From assembly GCA_964482535.1 (NCBI GenBank), contig CAYZXU010000036.1, positions 1 through 20,804 on the forward strand: DNA of 20,804 nucleotides, given 5' to 3'. Below are positions 7,901-14,966 of this stretch, piece after piece. A model generated the notes under the pieces. It saw only the letters and a program-made list of their open reading frames with translations. It was not told where the DNA came from and made no database searches. Each line of letters begins with the position of its first letter. The stretch's first letter is position 1. The DNA comes from CAYZXU01 sp964482535. GTDB taxonomy: Bacteria > Desulfobacterota > Desulfobacteria > Desulfobacterales > BuS5. The position numbers were made by a program, and so were the translations under genes.

Positions 7901-8270
7901 GGATGTTAATGGAGATCAGAAGCTCGGTTTGGCTGAGGTTATTTACATACTTCAAATTATTTCCGAAATAAGATATCCTGAACCAGAACCAGAACCAGAA
8001 CCAGTGAGTAAAGTTAATATTGAAGGACATGTATATGAGTCTGGAACAAACAATCCTATTAGCGGGGCTGTTGTTTCAACATCTTTAGATGAGGTAACGG
8101 TGGCGACCGATTCAAACGGTCATTTTTTTCTTCAAACCATCACAGATGCTAACTATGCAACTACGCCTTATACCATAACAATTTCAGCATCAGGATATAC
8201 AACCTATAGTGAAAATCATAGCTGGGGTGACCATCCTTCAGACCAAGTGTTTTATTTATCATCTTTCTAA
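4995..8270 (+). CDS. Large secreted multidomain protein with type I dockerin
   Basis: The product is 1091 residues. AAAGGGGAG lies 10 nt before the ATG. Residues 1-27 form a signal peptide ending NASEES. Residues about 28-290 are helical and may hold TPR-like pairs (EAAVNADLDDQKANLFYAVT). Residues about 330-420 are beta-rich. Residues about 510-680 (SIADWSDIVPVF...DDITALYLAKDTEFLYIRMT) look like a CBM9/DOMON-like carbohydrate- or ligand-binding sandwich. Residues about 685-775 resemble a carboxypeptidase-regulatory-like domain. Residues about 936-990 are a canonical two-repeat dockerin: GDVDGDGDTDLADAILALKV and SDVNGDQKLGLAEVIYILQI, with Ca-ligand Asp/Asn at 1, 3, 5 and 12 in repeat 1. A Pro-Glu repeat linker (about 995-1004) leads to a final beta-sandwich (VNIEGHVYESGTNNPISGAV). 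No catalytic domain is recognised. Known: dockerins dock onto cohesins. Inferred: a structural or ligand-binding subunit that binds the cohesin proteins of this locus. Confidence 0.85.
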   Translation: MKKKVCSFVAIFYLTIAVFSLTTEANASEESDALVNEGCVLLFGTGGPTCSGILAANLKFEAAVNADLDDQKANLFYAVTRVLAFGLEQSGGAGLETLADLLGAFGINRNDIDSLNEGSPFNDIPEIYDSYNPPATIPGGEAMRAFLAEQVMTVLDAAIDNLNKVDGTFTTTLPASVTGETYDTEVDYGDVLLFKSALYTFKSVMLLMTAYNLDIDIKEIIVLGNADMLQFQRDFLTKYQDVLKLRTDGTASLHNAKTALLSAIDTWQATFAFITAESDGQENDLFYFDSAEDQREAEFLLTQLAELENSLSENRPATFTVIEETWIVTDTTTNDQIEIEIEKDVDGKFVIGDYWFLNIGYEGVIESFSVSGSTVTFELSYEGMDPWSVVSTGTISADGTSISSGSYTKYDDMGNPVSNGNFIATRQNQETETETIDFNLVFGNSGKSPLDIRAILPEFDQYNEIIPGAFPGEPVLNGIMPGITNDILTAKLELQPSGEFLIPTQTINVQDGSIADWSDIVPVFTDITGEDEYEFTGDDITALYLAKDTEFLYIRMTLAENPNTLAPDVNGGSMHYFVQLARNRHASGWSDRYFGVKYNSGNWEVMVHKNEGQEIFGDHPSEFAQAVGNELEWKVPLSELELPFTGSYLNTWSHWTPGSYDCSDGNQTKLRVGPLASITGEIDCSAYASGKIFIYAQDASTGEKLEKTYITSTGIYSIVDLPEGAAVNIFTCWDADDNGIKTFGDYIGMTGPITVASGGTTGADFSINMEIDDSFVMTKPGVYRVFGSNDYTFDPAGYQGPWDPNEVDWGNIWTFIGESNQTETFNAAEYYKNILIIYGEEPVFNFDAFEDLTAGTAFATDEAGNTSESNWITSGLRNFDDYSFYNAPSYFKGHPDNLYAVTCDWYGFSLFTMPDDSTDNTSPRQLKLTLASPTPGDVDGDGDTDLADAILALKVINNGSDQTVINPLSDVNGDQKLGLAEVIYILQIISEIRYPEPEPEPEPVSKVNIEGHVYESGTNNPISGAVVSTSLDEVTVATDSNGHFFLQTITDANYATTPYTITISASGYTTYSENHSWGDHPSDQVFYLSSF
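7980..8004 (+). repeat. In-frame hexanucleotide tandem repeat encoding Pro-Glu linker
   Basis: Four copies of GAACCA encode a PEPEPEPEP linker between the dockerin module and the C-terminal sandwich. Copy changes would shift linker length by two residues without breaking the frame. Confidence 0.8.
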
Positions 8271-8310
8271 TCATGATTGAACTTTAAGAGCATTGGCAGG
8301 TTGGAATGCA

Positions 8311-8349
8311 AAGGGGGGTCAGGTCTTCATTCTTGACCCCCTTATTTTT
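8311..8349. terminator. Strong bidirectional hairpin between convergent genes; REP-like
   Basis: GGGGGTCA (8314-8321) pairs with TGACCCCC (8334-8341) around a 12-nt loop. It is flanked by AA on the left and TTATTTTT on the right, so it can terminate both the dockerin gene (+) and, less clearly, kdsD (-). The stem-loop GGGGTCAGGTCTT...TTGACCCC type resembles palindromes linked to REP-associated tyrosine transposases in many proteobacteria (from memory). Confidence 0.7.
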
Positions 8350-9322
8350 ACATCCCGTTAAACTTGAAATCACCTTTCCCTAAAATATCGTGAAGGTGTA
8401 AAATTCCCTGAACTTTTCCACTGGAATTGATTATGGGAAGTATAGTGATCTGATATTTTTCCATTATGTGCAGGGCATCGTATGCAGGAGCATCCGGTTT
8501 TTCTGTCCTCGGATTTTTTGTCATTGCCTGTTCTGCAGTCATATCGTATATATCTTTTTTGTTTGCAATAATACGCCTTATATCACCATCCGTTATTATT
8601 CCGGAAAGAGTCCCATCGTCTTTTAAAATAAGTGTGGCTCCCAAACCCCGACGGTCAATCTCTATTATTACATCTTCCATTGAAGTTTTTTCCGATATTA
8701 AAGGGATGGCATCATCCGTCAACATTATATCACTTACCTTCCTGGATAACTGTCTGCCAAGTTTGCCGCCCGGATGAAATTTTTTAAAATCACTCTGTTT
8801 AAAACATTTTTTGCTTATCAGGACAACAGCAAGGGCATCACCCATGGCCAAAAGAGCTGTTGTGCTGGCTGTCGGAGCAAGCCCCAGCGGGCAGGCTTCC
8901 CTTGCTACGCCAACGTCGATTATGATATCGCTGTGTCTTGCAAGGGTTGATTCTTTGTTGCCGGTAAGTGCTATAATTTTGCAGCCGATTCTACTGATGC
9001 TTGGAAGGAGTACATTCAATTCATCTGTTTCACCACTGTTGGAAAGTGCAAGGAAAATATCATCACTGCAAACAATTCCAAGATCTCCGTGCATGGCTTC
9101 AACAGGATGTAAAAACAAAGAACTGGTGCCGGTGCTGTTTAGCGTGGCGACTATCTTTCTTCCAACAAGCCCTGATTTTCCTATGCCGCTTATAATAACA
9201 CGGCCACTGGAACTACATATAATATTAATAGCTTCAGTAAAATTTTCATCAATACGTTCAGTTAGAGCAAGTATCCCTTCTGCTTCAATCTTAAGAACTT
9301 CTATAGCTTTTTTAATTACCAT
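8348..9322 (-). CDS. kdsD: D-arabinose-5-phosphate isomerase (KpsF/GutQ family)
   Basis: Interconverts ribulose 5-phosphate and arabinose 5-phosphate, the first step to KDO for lipopolysaccharide, in the cytoplasm. ATG 9322 is used (324 aa); an in-frame TTG at 9337 would add five residues. The N-terminal SIS domain (about residues 30-170) has SSGRVIISGIGKSGLVGRKI, the sugar-phosphate loop ALSNSGETDELNVLLP, and FLHPVEAMHGDLGIV. The catalytic-type His is in KKFHPGGKLGRQL, just before the CBS pair. Two CBS domains follow (about 200-320: VSDIMLTDDAIPLI and ATLILKDDGTLSGIITDGDI; then AMTKNPRTEKPDAPAYDALH). Length and order match the family. It lies about 105 bp downstream of ubiE on the same strand. 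The usual neighbours kdsC and lptC-lptA-lptB are absent. A capsule-specific paralogue (KpsF) cannot be excluded from sequence alone. Confidence 0.93.
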   Translation of the reverse strand: MVIKKAIEVLKIEAEGILALTERIDENFTEAINIICSSSGRVIISGIGKSGLVGRKIVATLNSTGTSSLFLHPVEAMHGDLGIVCSDDIFLALSNSGETDELNVLLPSISRIGCKIIALTGNKESTLARHSDIIIDVGVAREACPLGLAPTASTTALLAMGDALAVVLISKKCFKQSDFKKFHPGGKLGRQLSRKVSDIMLTDDAIPLISEKTSMEDVIIEIDRRGLGATLILKDDGTLSGIITDGDIRRIIANKKDIYDMTAEQAMTKNPRTEKPDAPAYDALHIMEKYQITILPIINSSGKVQGILHLHDILGKGDFKFNGM

Positions 9323-9428
9323 CTGATATTTTCCCAACCCGGATTTAAAAACCCGAAAAGTTATGAGCAGTTATTGCTGGTTACAACCTTAAATCTATTA
9401 ATTATCCCTTTGATTTTTTATGACACCA

Positions 9429-10145
9429 TCAAATTTTATGTCCAACAAATAATGTGGCAATTCCAAAGGTCATTTTTTTCCATTTGATATTAACAAACCC
9501 TGTGGATTTAATCATGGAGGCAAAGGTTGGCGCATCAGGAAAATTTTCTACTGAAAGAGGCAGATACCTGTATGCATTTTCATGTTTTGAAAAAAAACGA
9601 CCTATTAAAGGAAGTAATTTTTTAAAATAATGAAGATAAACTGAGAGCAAAAATCCCTGTTCAGGTTTTGTAAGTTCGAGAACAAGGAGCATCCCGCCAT
9701 GTTTAAGGCTTTTGTGAAAAATTTTTAAAACAGTATCTTTGTCTGAAATATTTCTGATACCGAATGCTATTGTCACTGCATCAAAGGTTTCATCCCTAAA
9801 CGGGAGTTTAAAAGCATCTGCTCCGCAAAGGCTGATGTTGGAGCCATTTAAAAGCCCCTTGATTTTTCTTTTTGCCACCATAAGCATGCCTGTTGAAAAA
9901 TCAGCGCCCACAATTTTAACTTCACCTTTTTTATGCTTTAATATTTCAACAGCAACGTCACCAGTACCGCAGGCTGCATCAAGAATTACTACAGAATTAT
10001 TTCTGGTGTCGGGAAGTTCCATGGCGGAAATCATGGTTCTTCTCCAGAGAACATCCTGCCTTAAGCTTAGCATTCTGTTCAGCATATCATACTTTGGGGA
10101 TATCTTTTCAAACATCTCCCTGATAAAGGGCAGTTCATTATTCAT
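9429..10145 (-). CDS. ubiE: Demethylmenaquinone/ubiquinone C-methyltransferase
   Basis: Transfers a methyl group from S-adenosylmethionine to the quinone ring in the last C-methylation of menaquinone (MenG) or ubiquinone synthesis. In an anaerobic sulfate reducer menaquinone is the likely product. ATG 10145 is used (238 aa); an in-frame TTG at 10154 is the alternative, and neither has a clear ribosome binding site. The SAM site is VVILDAACGTGDVAVEILKH (about residues 51-70). The family signatures are the N-terminal FEKISPKYDMLNRMLSLRQD, the central FDAVTIAFGIRNISDKDTVL, and the 'LLVLELTKPEQ' strand. The C-terminal YRYLPLSVENFPDAPTFASM and GIATLFVGHKI match as well. It is divergent from dnaJ, with a 111-bp spacer, and upstream of kdsD on the same strand. 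Confidence 0.93.
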   Translation of the reverse strand: MNNELPFIREMFEKISPKYDMLNRMLSLRQDVLWRRTMISAMELPDTRNNSVVILDAACGTGDVAVEILKHKKGEVKIVGADFSTGMLMVAKRKIKGLLNGSNISLCGADAFKLPFRDETFDAVTIAFGIRNISDKDTVLKIFHKSLKHGGMLLVLELTKPEQGFLLSVYLHYFKKLLPLIGRFFSKHENAYRYLPLSVENFPDAPTFASMIKSTGFVNIKWKKMTFGIATLFVGHKI

Positions 10146-10208
10146 AGTTGACAATCTGAAAATTTGCGTTATTTTTGTTTATCCGATCTGTTTTTAGACA
10201 AATCGAAT

Positions 10209-10233
10209 AAATAGCACAATGGTTTTGCTATTT
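10209..10233. promoter_or_regulatory. Operator-like inverted repeat upstream of dnaJ
   Basis: AAATAGCA (10209-10216) and TGCTATTT (10226-10233) are perfect inverted copies around a 9-nt spacer, 24 bp before the dnaJ start. The spacing matches the HrcA/CIRCE layout (9-N9-9) but the arm sequence does not. It could be a site for another repressor or an mRNA hairpin. Confidence 0.45.
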
Positions 10234-10256
10234 CAATATTCATGTAAGGATTTTAA

Positions 10257-11378
10257 ATGACCACTAAAAGAGATTATTATGAAATACTTGGCGTAGCACG
10301 GGAAGCGGATGATGCTGAATTAAAAAAAGCATATAGAAAACTTGCCTTAAAATATCACCCTGACAAAAACCCTGGAGATAAAGAATCAGAGGAGCAATTC
10401 AAGGAGGCTGCTGAAGCCTATGAAGTGTTAAGAGATCCCCACAAGAGGGAAATCTATAATCAGTACGGGCATCAAGGGCTCGAAGGTTCAGGCTTTTCAG
10501 GAGTTGGGGGCTTTGATGATATCTTTTCAAACTTTGGTGATATTTTTGAGAATTTTTTTGGATTTGGCCAGGGCAGACGTTCAGGGCGCAGGGGCAGAAA
10601 AGGGGCGGATCTGCGCTATGATATGTCATTAAGCTTTATGGAAGCTGCCTTTGGAACTGAAACCGAAATTGATATTAAAAAGATGGAGGGATGTTCCCAA
10701 TGCAGCGGCAGCGGATGCATGGAGGGCACAAGCCCTGAAACATGCACGCAGTGCAGGGGCACAGGACAGGTTTCGAGAAGTCAGGGCTTTTTTACAGTGA
10801 GAACCACCTGTAATGTTTGTCATGGCACAGGGAAAATTATATCTGACCCATGTCGTGGTTGTAAGGGTGCGGGACAGATTTTGGCTGAAAAAAAAGTTTC
10901 TGTAAAAATTCCTGGAGGTGTTGACACAGGCTCCAGGCTTCGTTTAACAGGAGAAGGGGAGTCCGGTCTTTACGGAGGTCCTCCCGGCGATCTGTATGTT
11001 TTTATCAATGTTGAGCCCCATGATCTTTTTGAGCGCAATAATACGGATATCATATACAGGATGGAAATTTCCTTTATACAGGCAGCAATAGGGTGTGAGG
11101 TGGAAATTCCCACGCTGGTGGGCACAAAAAAGCTTAACATACCAAAGGGTACACAGTATGGTCATGTTTTTCGTTTTAAAGGCGAAGGAATAGCTTCCCT
11201 TAAATACGGAGGAAGGGGTGACGAGTTAGTTGAAATAATAATAAAAACTCCAAAAAGTCTCAATAAAAAGCAGGAATCTCTGCTTAGGGAATTCGAGAAG
11301 CTGGAATCCGGGAAATTAACCAGAAAATTAAAAGATATTTTTAAAGGCGGTTATAAAAAGGCTGCCAAAGGAAAATAG
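10257..11378 (+). CDS. dnaJ: Molecular chaperone DnaJ (type A J-protein)
   Basis: Co-chaperone that delivers unfolded clients to DnaK and stimulates its ATPase, in the cytoplasm. The product is 373 residues, the usual DnaJ length. AAGGA lies 6 nt before the ATG. The J domain (residues 5-70) has the HPD triad at 34-36 (YHPDKNPGD). A Gly/Phe region (about 75-110) follows, with repeated GDIF/FG motifs. The zinc region holds all four CXXCXGXG motifs: CSQCSGSG (146), CTQCRGTG (163), CNVCHGTG (185) and CRGCKGAG (199). The client-binding C-terminal sandwich runs from about 210 (VKIPGGVDTGSRLRLTGEGE), and TYGH-like 'IPKGTQYGHVFRFKGEGI' lies near 295. dnaK and grpE are not adjacent in this window. An inverted repeat sits in its promoter region. 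queD starts 47 bp after its stop and may be co-transcribed. Confidence 0.96.
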   Translation: MTTKRDYYEILGVAREADDAELKKAYRKLALKYHPDKNPGDKESEEQFKEAAEAYEVLRDPHKREIYNQYGHQGLEGSGFSGVGGFDDIFSNFGDIFENFFGFGQGRRSGRRGRKGADLRYDMSLSFMEAAFGTETEIDIKKMEGCSQCSGSGCMEGTSPETCTQCRGTGQVSRSQGFFTVRTTCNVCHGTGKIISDPCRGCKGAGQILAEKKVSVKIPGGVDTGSRLRLTGEGESGLYGGPPGDLYVFINVEPHDLFERNNTDIIYRMEISFIQAAIGCEVEIPTLVGTKKLNIPKGTQYGHVFRFKGEGIASLKYGGRGDELVEIIIKTPKSLNKKQESLLREFEKLESGKLTRKLKDIFKGGYKKAAKGK

Positions 11379-11425
11379 AGTTTTCATGTTTTGTTGTGCC
11401 CCTCAGGGTATGGGAGTTATTAAAA

Positions 11426-11794
11426 ATGTTTGAATTAAAAGTTATAACAAATTTTGCTGCGGCTCATCAGCTTAAGATGGTTGCGGAAAAGTGTGAGAAT
11501 TTGCATGGCCATAACTGGAAGATTGAGGTATGCATATCCGGGGAAAAACTTAATGACCATGGTGTACTTATAGATTTTGTGGAGATAAAAAAATATCTGG
11601 CAGAAATTATGGAGACACTTGATCACAAGTTTTTAAATGAGCTTGATTCTTTTAATGATATTAACCCGTCTTCTGAAAATATTGCAAGGTACATTGCCGG
11701 AGAATTGCAGAAAGTGATTGCAGATTACCCTGCCAGAGTTTCCAGTGTAACTGCCTGGGAATCTGATAATTCCTGTGCCAAATATATCTGTTGA
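11426..11794 (+). CDS. queD: 6-carboxy-5,6,7,8-tetrahydropterin synthase (PTPS/QueD family)
   Basis: Makes 6-carboxytetrahydropterin from dihydroneopterin triphosphate in 7-deazaguanine/queuosine synthesis. ATG 11426 is preferred to the in-frame GTG at 11396 because GGGAG lies 9 nt upstream and the family begins close to this Met. The product is 122 residues, typical for QueD. Zinc ligands are His14 (AAAHQL) and His27/His29 (LHGHNW). The catalytic Cys is Cys23 in KCENLHGHN. The relay pair is Asp66-His67 (TLDHKFLN), and the substrate-anchoring Glu112 is in VTAWESDNS. queC, queE and queF are not in the window. It follows dnaJ on the same strand and converges on the helicase gene. A PTPS-family pterin enzyme with another product is possible, but the C-x3-HGH layout favours QueD. 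Confidence 0.9.
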   Translation: MFELKVITNFAAAHQLKMVAEKCENLHGHNWKIEVCISGEKLNDHGVLIDFVEIKKYLAEIMETLDHKFLNELDSFNDINPSSENIARYIAGELQKVIADYPARVSSVTAWESDNSCAKYIC

Positions 11795-11895
11795 ATTTAT
11801 TTGGGTATCCGATTATTTTATATGTGATTTCATCCTTGATCATAATTTGCCAAATTTTAGAATTTTTTTCATCCTTTAATCCTGAAAATTCTGAT

Positions 11896-14394
11896 TCAGA
11901 CAGATGCCAGGTATTTCTCGAAGGCCATCATCATTCTGATTTCTCCATAGGAGTAGTCATCTCCCAGGGTGTCTTTTACCTCTTTGAGGGAATTATTATA
12001 ATCTGCAGCAAGTTCCTTTTTAATGACCTTCTGTTTTTCAGGTGAAAGCAGCTTGTTTATATCCAGTTTGCCTTTTGCCACAAAAAAATTCAGATGCCCT
12101 TCAATGGTAGATTGTACAAGGCCTCTTTCCTGTGCAATCAGGGCAATGGTTAAACCTTTGTTGAACATATCGAAACTTGTCTGTTTTGTATCGGAAGGTG
12201 GGCTTGCATTTTTTGTCGGAATATTTTCTTCCGGAAGTTTTTCAAGCTTCGGCAGTACAACCTCTTCTATCCCGTGTTTTTTGCGATAGACCGAAACCAT
12301 TTCCACAAGTTCTTTGCCGTATTTTGCAATGGTTTTCTTGCCTACCCCATGTATTTTTTTTAAATCAACAGTATTGTCGGGCAGACATACCACAATCTGT
12401 ATCAATATCCGTTGATGTAAAACCTGAAAATGAGCAACTTCTTCTTCCCCTGCCTTGCGGGAACGCCAGTCCTTCAGGGTTTGGAACAGCTCCGGATGGG
12501 CAACGTCCGATTCGGTATAGGCCGGGGGCAGGCGCTTTTTTGCTTTTTCAGGGATAAAGTCAATTTCAGCGGCTGAAACAGCGCGCAGGAAACTTGAAGG
12601 TGTAAATCCTTTTTCACAGCACTGTACTCCAGCTATCTTTACGGTAATTTCTTTTTTAAGATTACTTAGGGCATTTTCAATTTTTTTGCGGAGTTCGGTA
12701 TTGTCTGTTCCTATGTGTAATTTTGGCACTGACCCCTCAAAAATTTCGGTAAATTTTTTCTGAAACCATGCTGACGCTTTGCTGATCCGTTCCAAAATAA
12801 CTGCATCTGACTCGGGCAGGCCGCCATCCATAAAAATTTTGCGTAATTGACGCTTAAAATTTTCACTGACAACAAAAATATCTTTTACAGCCATTTTTTC
12901 TAATTGGCGGATATCTTCAACGCCTGAAACCTGAACTACCCTGGAGTTACTCAGTAAAAGCCGTGCAAAATAATTGAGACGGTTGCGCAGTAGTGAAAAA
13001 TCAAAACAATCAAGCAGCAACTGCTGCTGGTAGCTGATTTTGGCTGCCTGAAGCCTGGTTTCCGAGGGAGGGTTTTGTTGAGCCTTTTCGTCAAAGCACA
13101 TTATTGCTTCGTCCGTTTCTACTCCCCGGGATGAGATGGGAGAGCTCAGCACCATGCCCTCTATAGTTTTACAACGGCTTAATGCTACATAAACCTGGCC
13201 ATGGGTAAAAGCTGCTTCGGCATCAATAATTGCCTTTTCAAAAGTCAGCCCCTGACTCTTATGGATGGTGATGGCCCACGCAAGTTTCAGTGGGTATTGC
13301 TTGAATTTGCCGATTATATTCTCTTCAATTTCCTTATTTTCTTCGTTTACTGTGTATTTTATATTTTGCCACTCAATGGGTTCAACTACGATTTCCTGTT
13401 TGTCGCCAGGGCAGATAACGCTGATATTTTTATTTGAAATTTTGGTTATTTTGCCAATTTTACCATTATAATAAATCTTTTCAGCAGAGGGATCATTGCG
13501 TACAAACATCACCTGTGCCCCCTCTTTAAGCAGGAGAGTGGACAGGGTAGGGCGGATATGCTCAGGAAAATCTCCGGAAATTTCAGCTTTGAAACGATGT
13601 TCTTTTTTGGACAAGTCGTAAAGTCTGGTTCGATTGATGGATTCGGAGCTGCGGTTGTGAGTGCTAAGGGTAATATAGCCCTGATCTTCGTCCGGTTTAA
13701 AATCATGAATGTAACGCTTGTTAAGCTCTGCCATGGATGATTCATCAAGCCGGTTGTCACGTACCCGATTCAGGAGCTTGATGAAACCGGCATCTGACTG
13801 GCGATAAATATGTTTCAGTTCAATGGTAAGCAGTTCAGTAAGACCAAGCGCTTTGCTGCTGAAAAAATAAACCGACTCATAATATTGCTGTAAAAGCTGC
13901 CATTCATTTTGTCTTGCCACAGGAGAGAGCTGGTGCAGATCTCCTATCACAAGCAGTTGCACCCCGCCGAATGGCTGATTATTACGGCGATGGCGGCGCA
14001 GCGCAGCATCCACAGCGTCTAATAAATCTGCCCGCACCATACTTATTTCGTCAATCACCAGCAAATCAAGGCTTTGTATAATCCGCTTTTTTTCTTTGCT
14101 GAACCTGAACTGGCGCTGATTATTGTGCTCATATGCCTCGCTGCCCGGCACAAATGGGCCAAATGGAAGCTGAAAAAAAGAATGTAGTGTTACCCCGCCG
14201 GCGTTGATAGCCGCAACCCCGGTTGGAGCGGTGATAATCATTCGCTTTGCAGTGTTTTTATGCAGATTATGGAGAAAGGTTGTTTTGCCTGTGCCCGCCT
14301 TGCCTGTCAAAAAAATATTGCAGCCGGTGTATTGAACAAAGTCGTTGGCGAGTTGCAGTTCACGGTTTATGGGGGATTTAGTTTTTCTGATCAT
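11896..14394 (-). CDS. PIF1/RecD2-like superfamily 1 DNA helicase with HRDC and HTH modules
   Basis: The product is 832 residues. An SF1B helicase core occupies about 20-420: Walker A GKAGTGKTTF (31-40), Walker B LLVIDEISMV (111-120), motif III VIGDLHQLSPVA (149-160), and the C-terminal 'AITIHKSQGLTFEKAI' and 'GQVYVALSRCKTIEG' (374-413). An HRDC-like domain is seen at about 634-705 (LKDWRSRKAGEEEVAHFQVL, then IHGVGKKTIAKYG, a helix-hairpin-helix). A helix-turn-helix resembling the RecQ-associated HTH_40 type sits at about 740-830 (GLTIALIAQERGLVQSTIEG). Known: this architecture is widespread in Bacteroidetes and deltaproteobacteria as a housekeeping ATP-dependent 5'-3' helicase. The C-terminal modules presumably give DNA-structure binding. 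The start is supported by the family N-terminus, though no strong ribosome binding site is seen. It is convergent with queD. Confidence 0.88.
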   Translation of the reverse strand: MIRKTKSPINRELQLANDFVQYTGCNIFLTGKAGTGKTTFLHNLHKNTAKRMIITAPTGVAAINAGGVTLHSFFQLPFGPFVPGSEAYEHNNQRQFRFSKEKKRIIQSLDLLVIDEISMVRADLLDAVDAALRRHRRNNQPFGGVQLLVIGDLHQLSPVARQNEWQLLQQYYESVYFFSSKALGLTELLTIELKHIYRQSDAGFIKLLNRVRDNRLDESSMAELNKRYIHDFKPDEDQGYITLSTHNRSSESINRTRLYDLSKKEHRFKAEISGDFPEHIRPTLSTLLLKEGAQVMFVRNDPSAEKIYYNGKIGKITKISNKNISVICPGDKQEIVVEPIEWQNIKYTVNEENKEIEENIIGKFKQYPLKLAWAITIHKSQGLTFEKAIIDAEAAFTHGQVYVALSRCKTIEGMVLSSPISSRGVETDEAIMCFDEKAQQNPPSETRLQAAKISYQQQLLLDCFDFSLLRNRLNYFARLLLSNSRVVQVSGVEDIRQLEKMAVKDIFVVSENFKRQLRKIFMDGGLPESDAVILERISKASAWFQKKFTEIFEGSVPKLHIGTDNTELRKKIENALSNLKKEITVKIAGVQCCEKGFTPSSFLRAVSAAEIDFIPEKAKKRLPPAYTESDVAHPELFQTLKDWRSRKAGEEEVAHFQVLHQRILIQIVVCLPDNTVDLKKIHGVGKKTIAKYGKELVEMVSVYRKKHGIEEVVLPKLEKLPEENIPTKNASPPSDTKQTSFDMFNKGLTIALIAQERGLVQSTIEGHLNFFVAKGKLDINKLLSPEKQKVIKKELAADYNNSLKEVKDTLGDDYSYGEIRMMMAFEKYLASV

Positions 14395-14642
14395 GCGCGT
14401 TGTTATCGGTTCTCTGTGATATCGGGGCTAAATCTTTCATATTTTTTTGTGATTGAAGGTCATAAATATTAAATTTTTTGGGGTCATCTGTCAAGAACTC
14501 TTTAGTTTTTCAGTAAAAAAACAGGTTGATGTTTATATGGCTGCAATAGCTTTTCAGACCCACCATTCTGCCAGACCTTTTTTATTGATTTAGCGCTATC
14601 AATTACATGTCGGCGTTTTTTGCAAAATTATTTATTTTTTTC

Positions 14643-14671
14643 TTGACGATTAAAAAATAGTTAGTTACTAT
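14643..14671 (+). promoter_or_regulatory. Sigma70-type promoter for the cold-shock gene
   Basis: TTGACG (14643-14648) and TACTAT (14666-14671) are separated by exactly 17 bp. Transcription would start near 14678 and give a leader of about 290 nt before the csp start. Confidence 0.6.
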
Positions 14672-14899
14672 CCATCAAAAAATAAATGTTATTTATAAAA
14701 AGTGTCTTTGGGGATTTAAAAAAGTGTTTAAAAAGTGTTTTATTTCGTTCAAGTTCTAAGGAAGATAAAATTTAAAACCGATTTAAAATAGATTCTTTTC
14801 TATTTAGAGGGTTAAAATTTAAGTCTGATACTTTAAAAATGGACGAAGGGAGTCATTTTTCAAAGATCTACTTTTTTATAGTCAATAAATGTTTGGTTT

Positions 14900-14926
14900 G
14901 GTATTGCAAATTTTTTTGCCAATACC
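14900..14926 (+). promoter_or_regulatory. Leader hairpin upstream of csp ribosome binding site
   Basis: GGTATTG (14900-14906) pairs with CAATACC (14920-14926), and CAAA with TTTG inside it, with one bulged base. The stem of about 11 bp ends 24 nt before the AAAGGAG box. It is followed by CCATTTTTAAA, so it may be an attenuator or a temperature-responsive leader element (inference). Confidence 0.45.
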
Positions 14927-14966
14927 CCATTTTTAAATTATTAGTTTTTGAAAGGAGAATGTTATT

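Larger units (their letters stand above)
14395..14966. other. Long non-coding region between the helicase and cold-shock genes
   Basis: No convincing gene is present. The right half holds the putative csp promoter, a roughly 290-nt leader with three AGTGT-containing A/T-rich repeats (14697-14742), and a hairpin just before the csp ribosome binding site. The left part (14395-14640) is A+T-rich with no element I recognise. Confidence 0.6.

Noticed and set aside
4995..8270. Cellulosomal enzyme
   Set aside because: Despite the dockerin, no glycoside hydrolase, esterase or lyase motif was seen, so no enzymatic role is claimed.
10209..10233. HrcA CIRCE element
   Set aside because: The arms do not match TTAGCACTC/GAGTGCTAA; only the spacing is similar, so it is reported as an unnamed inverted repeat.
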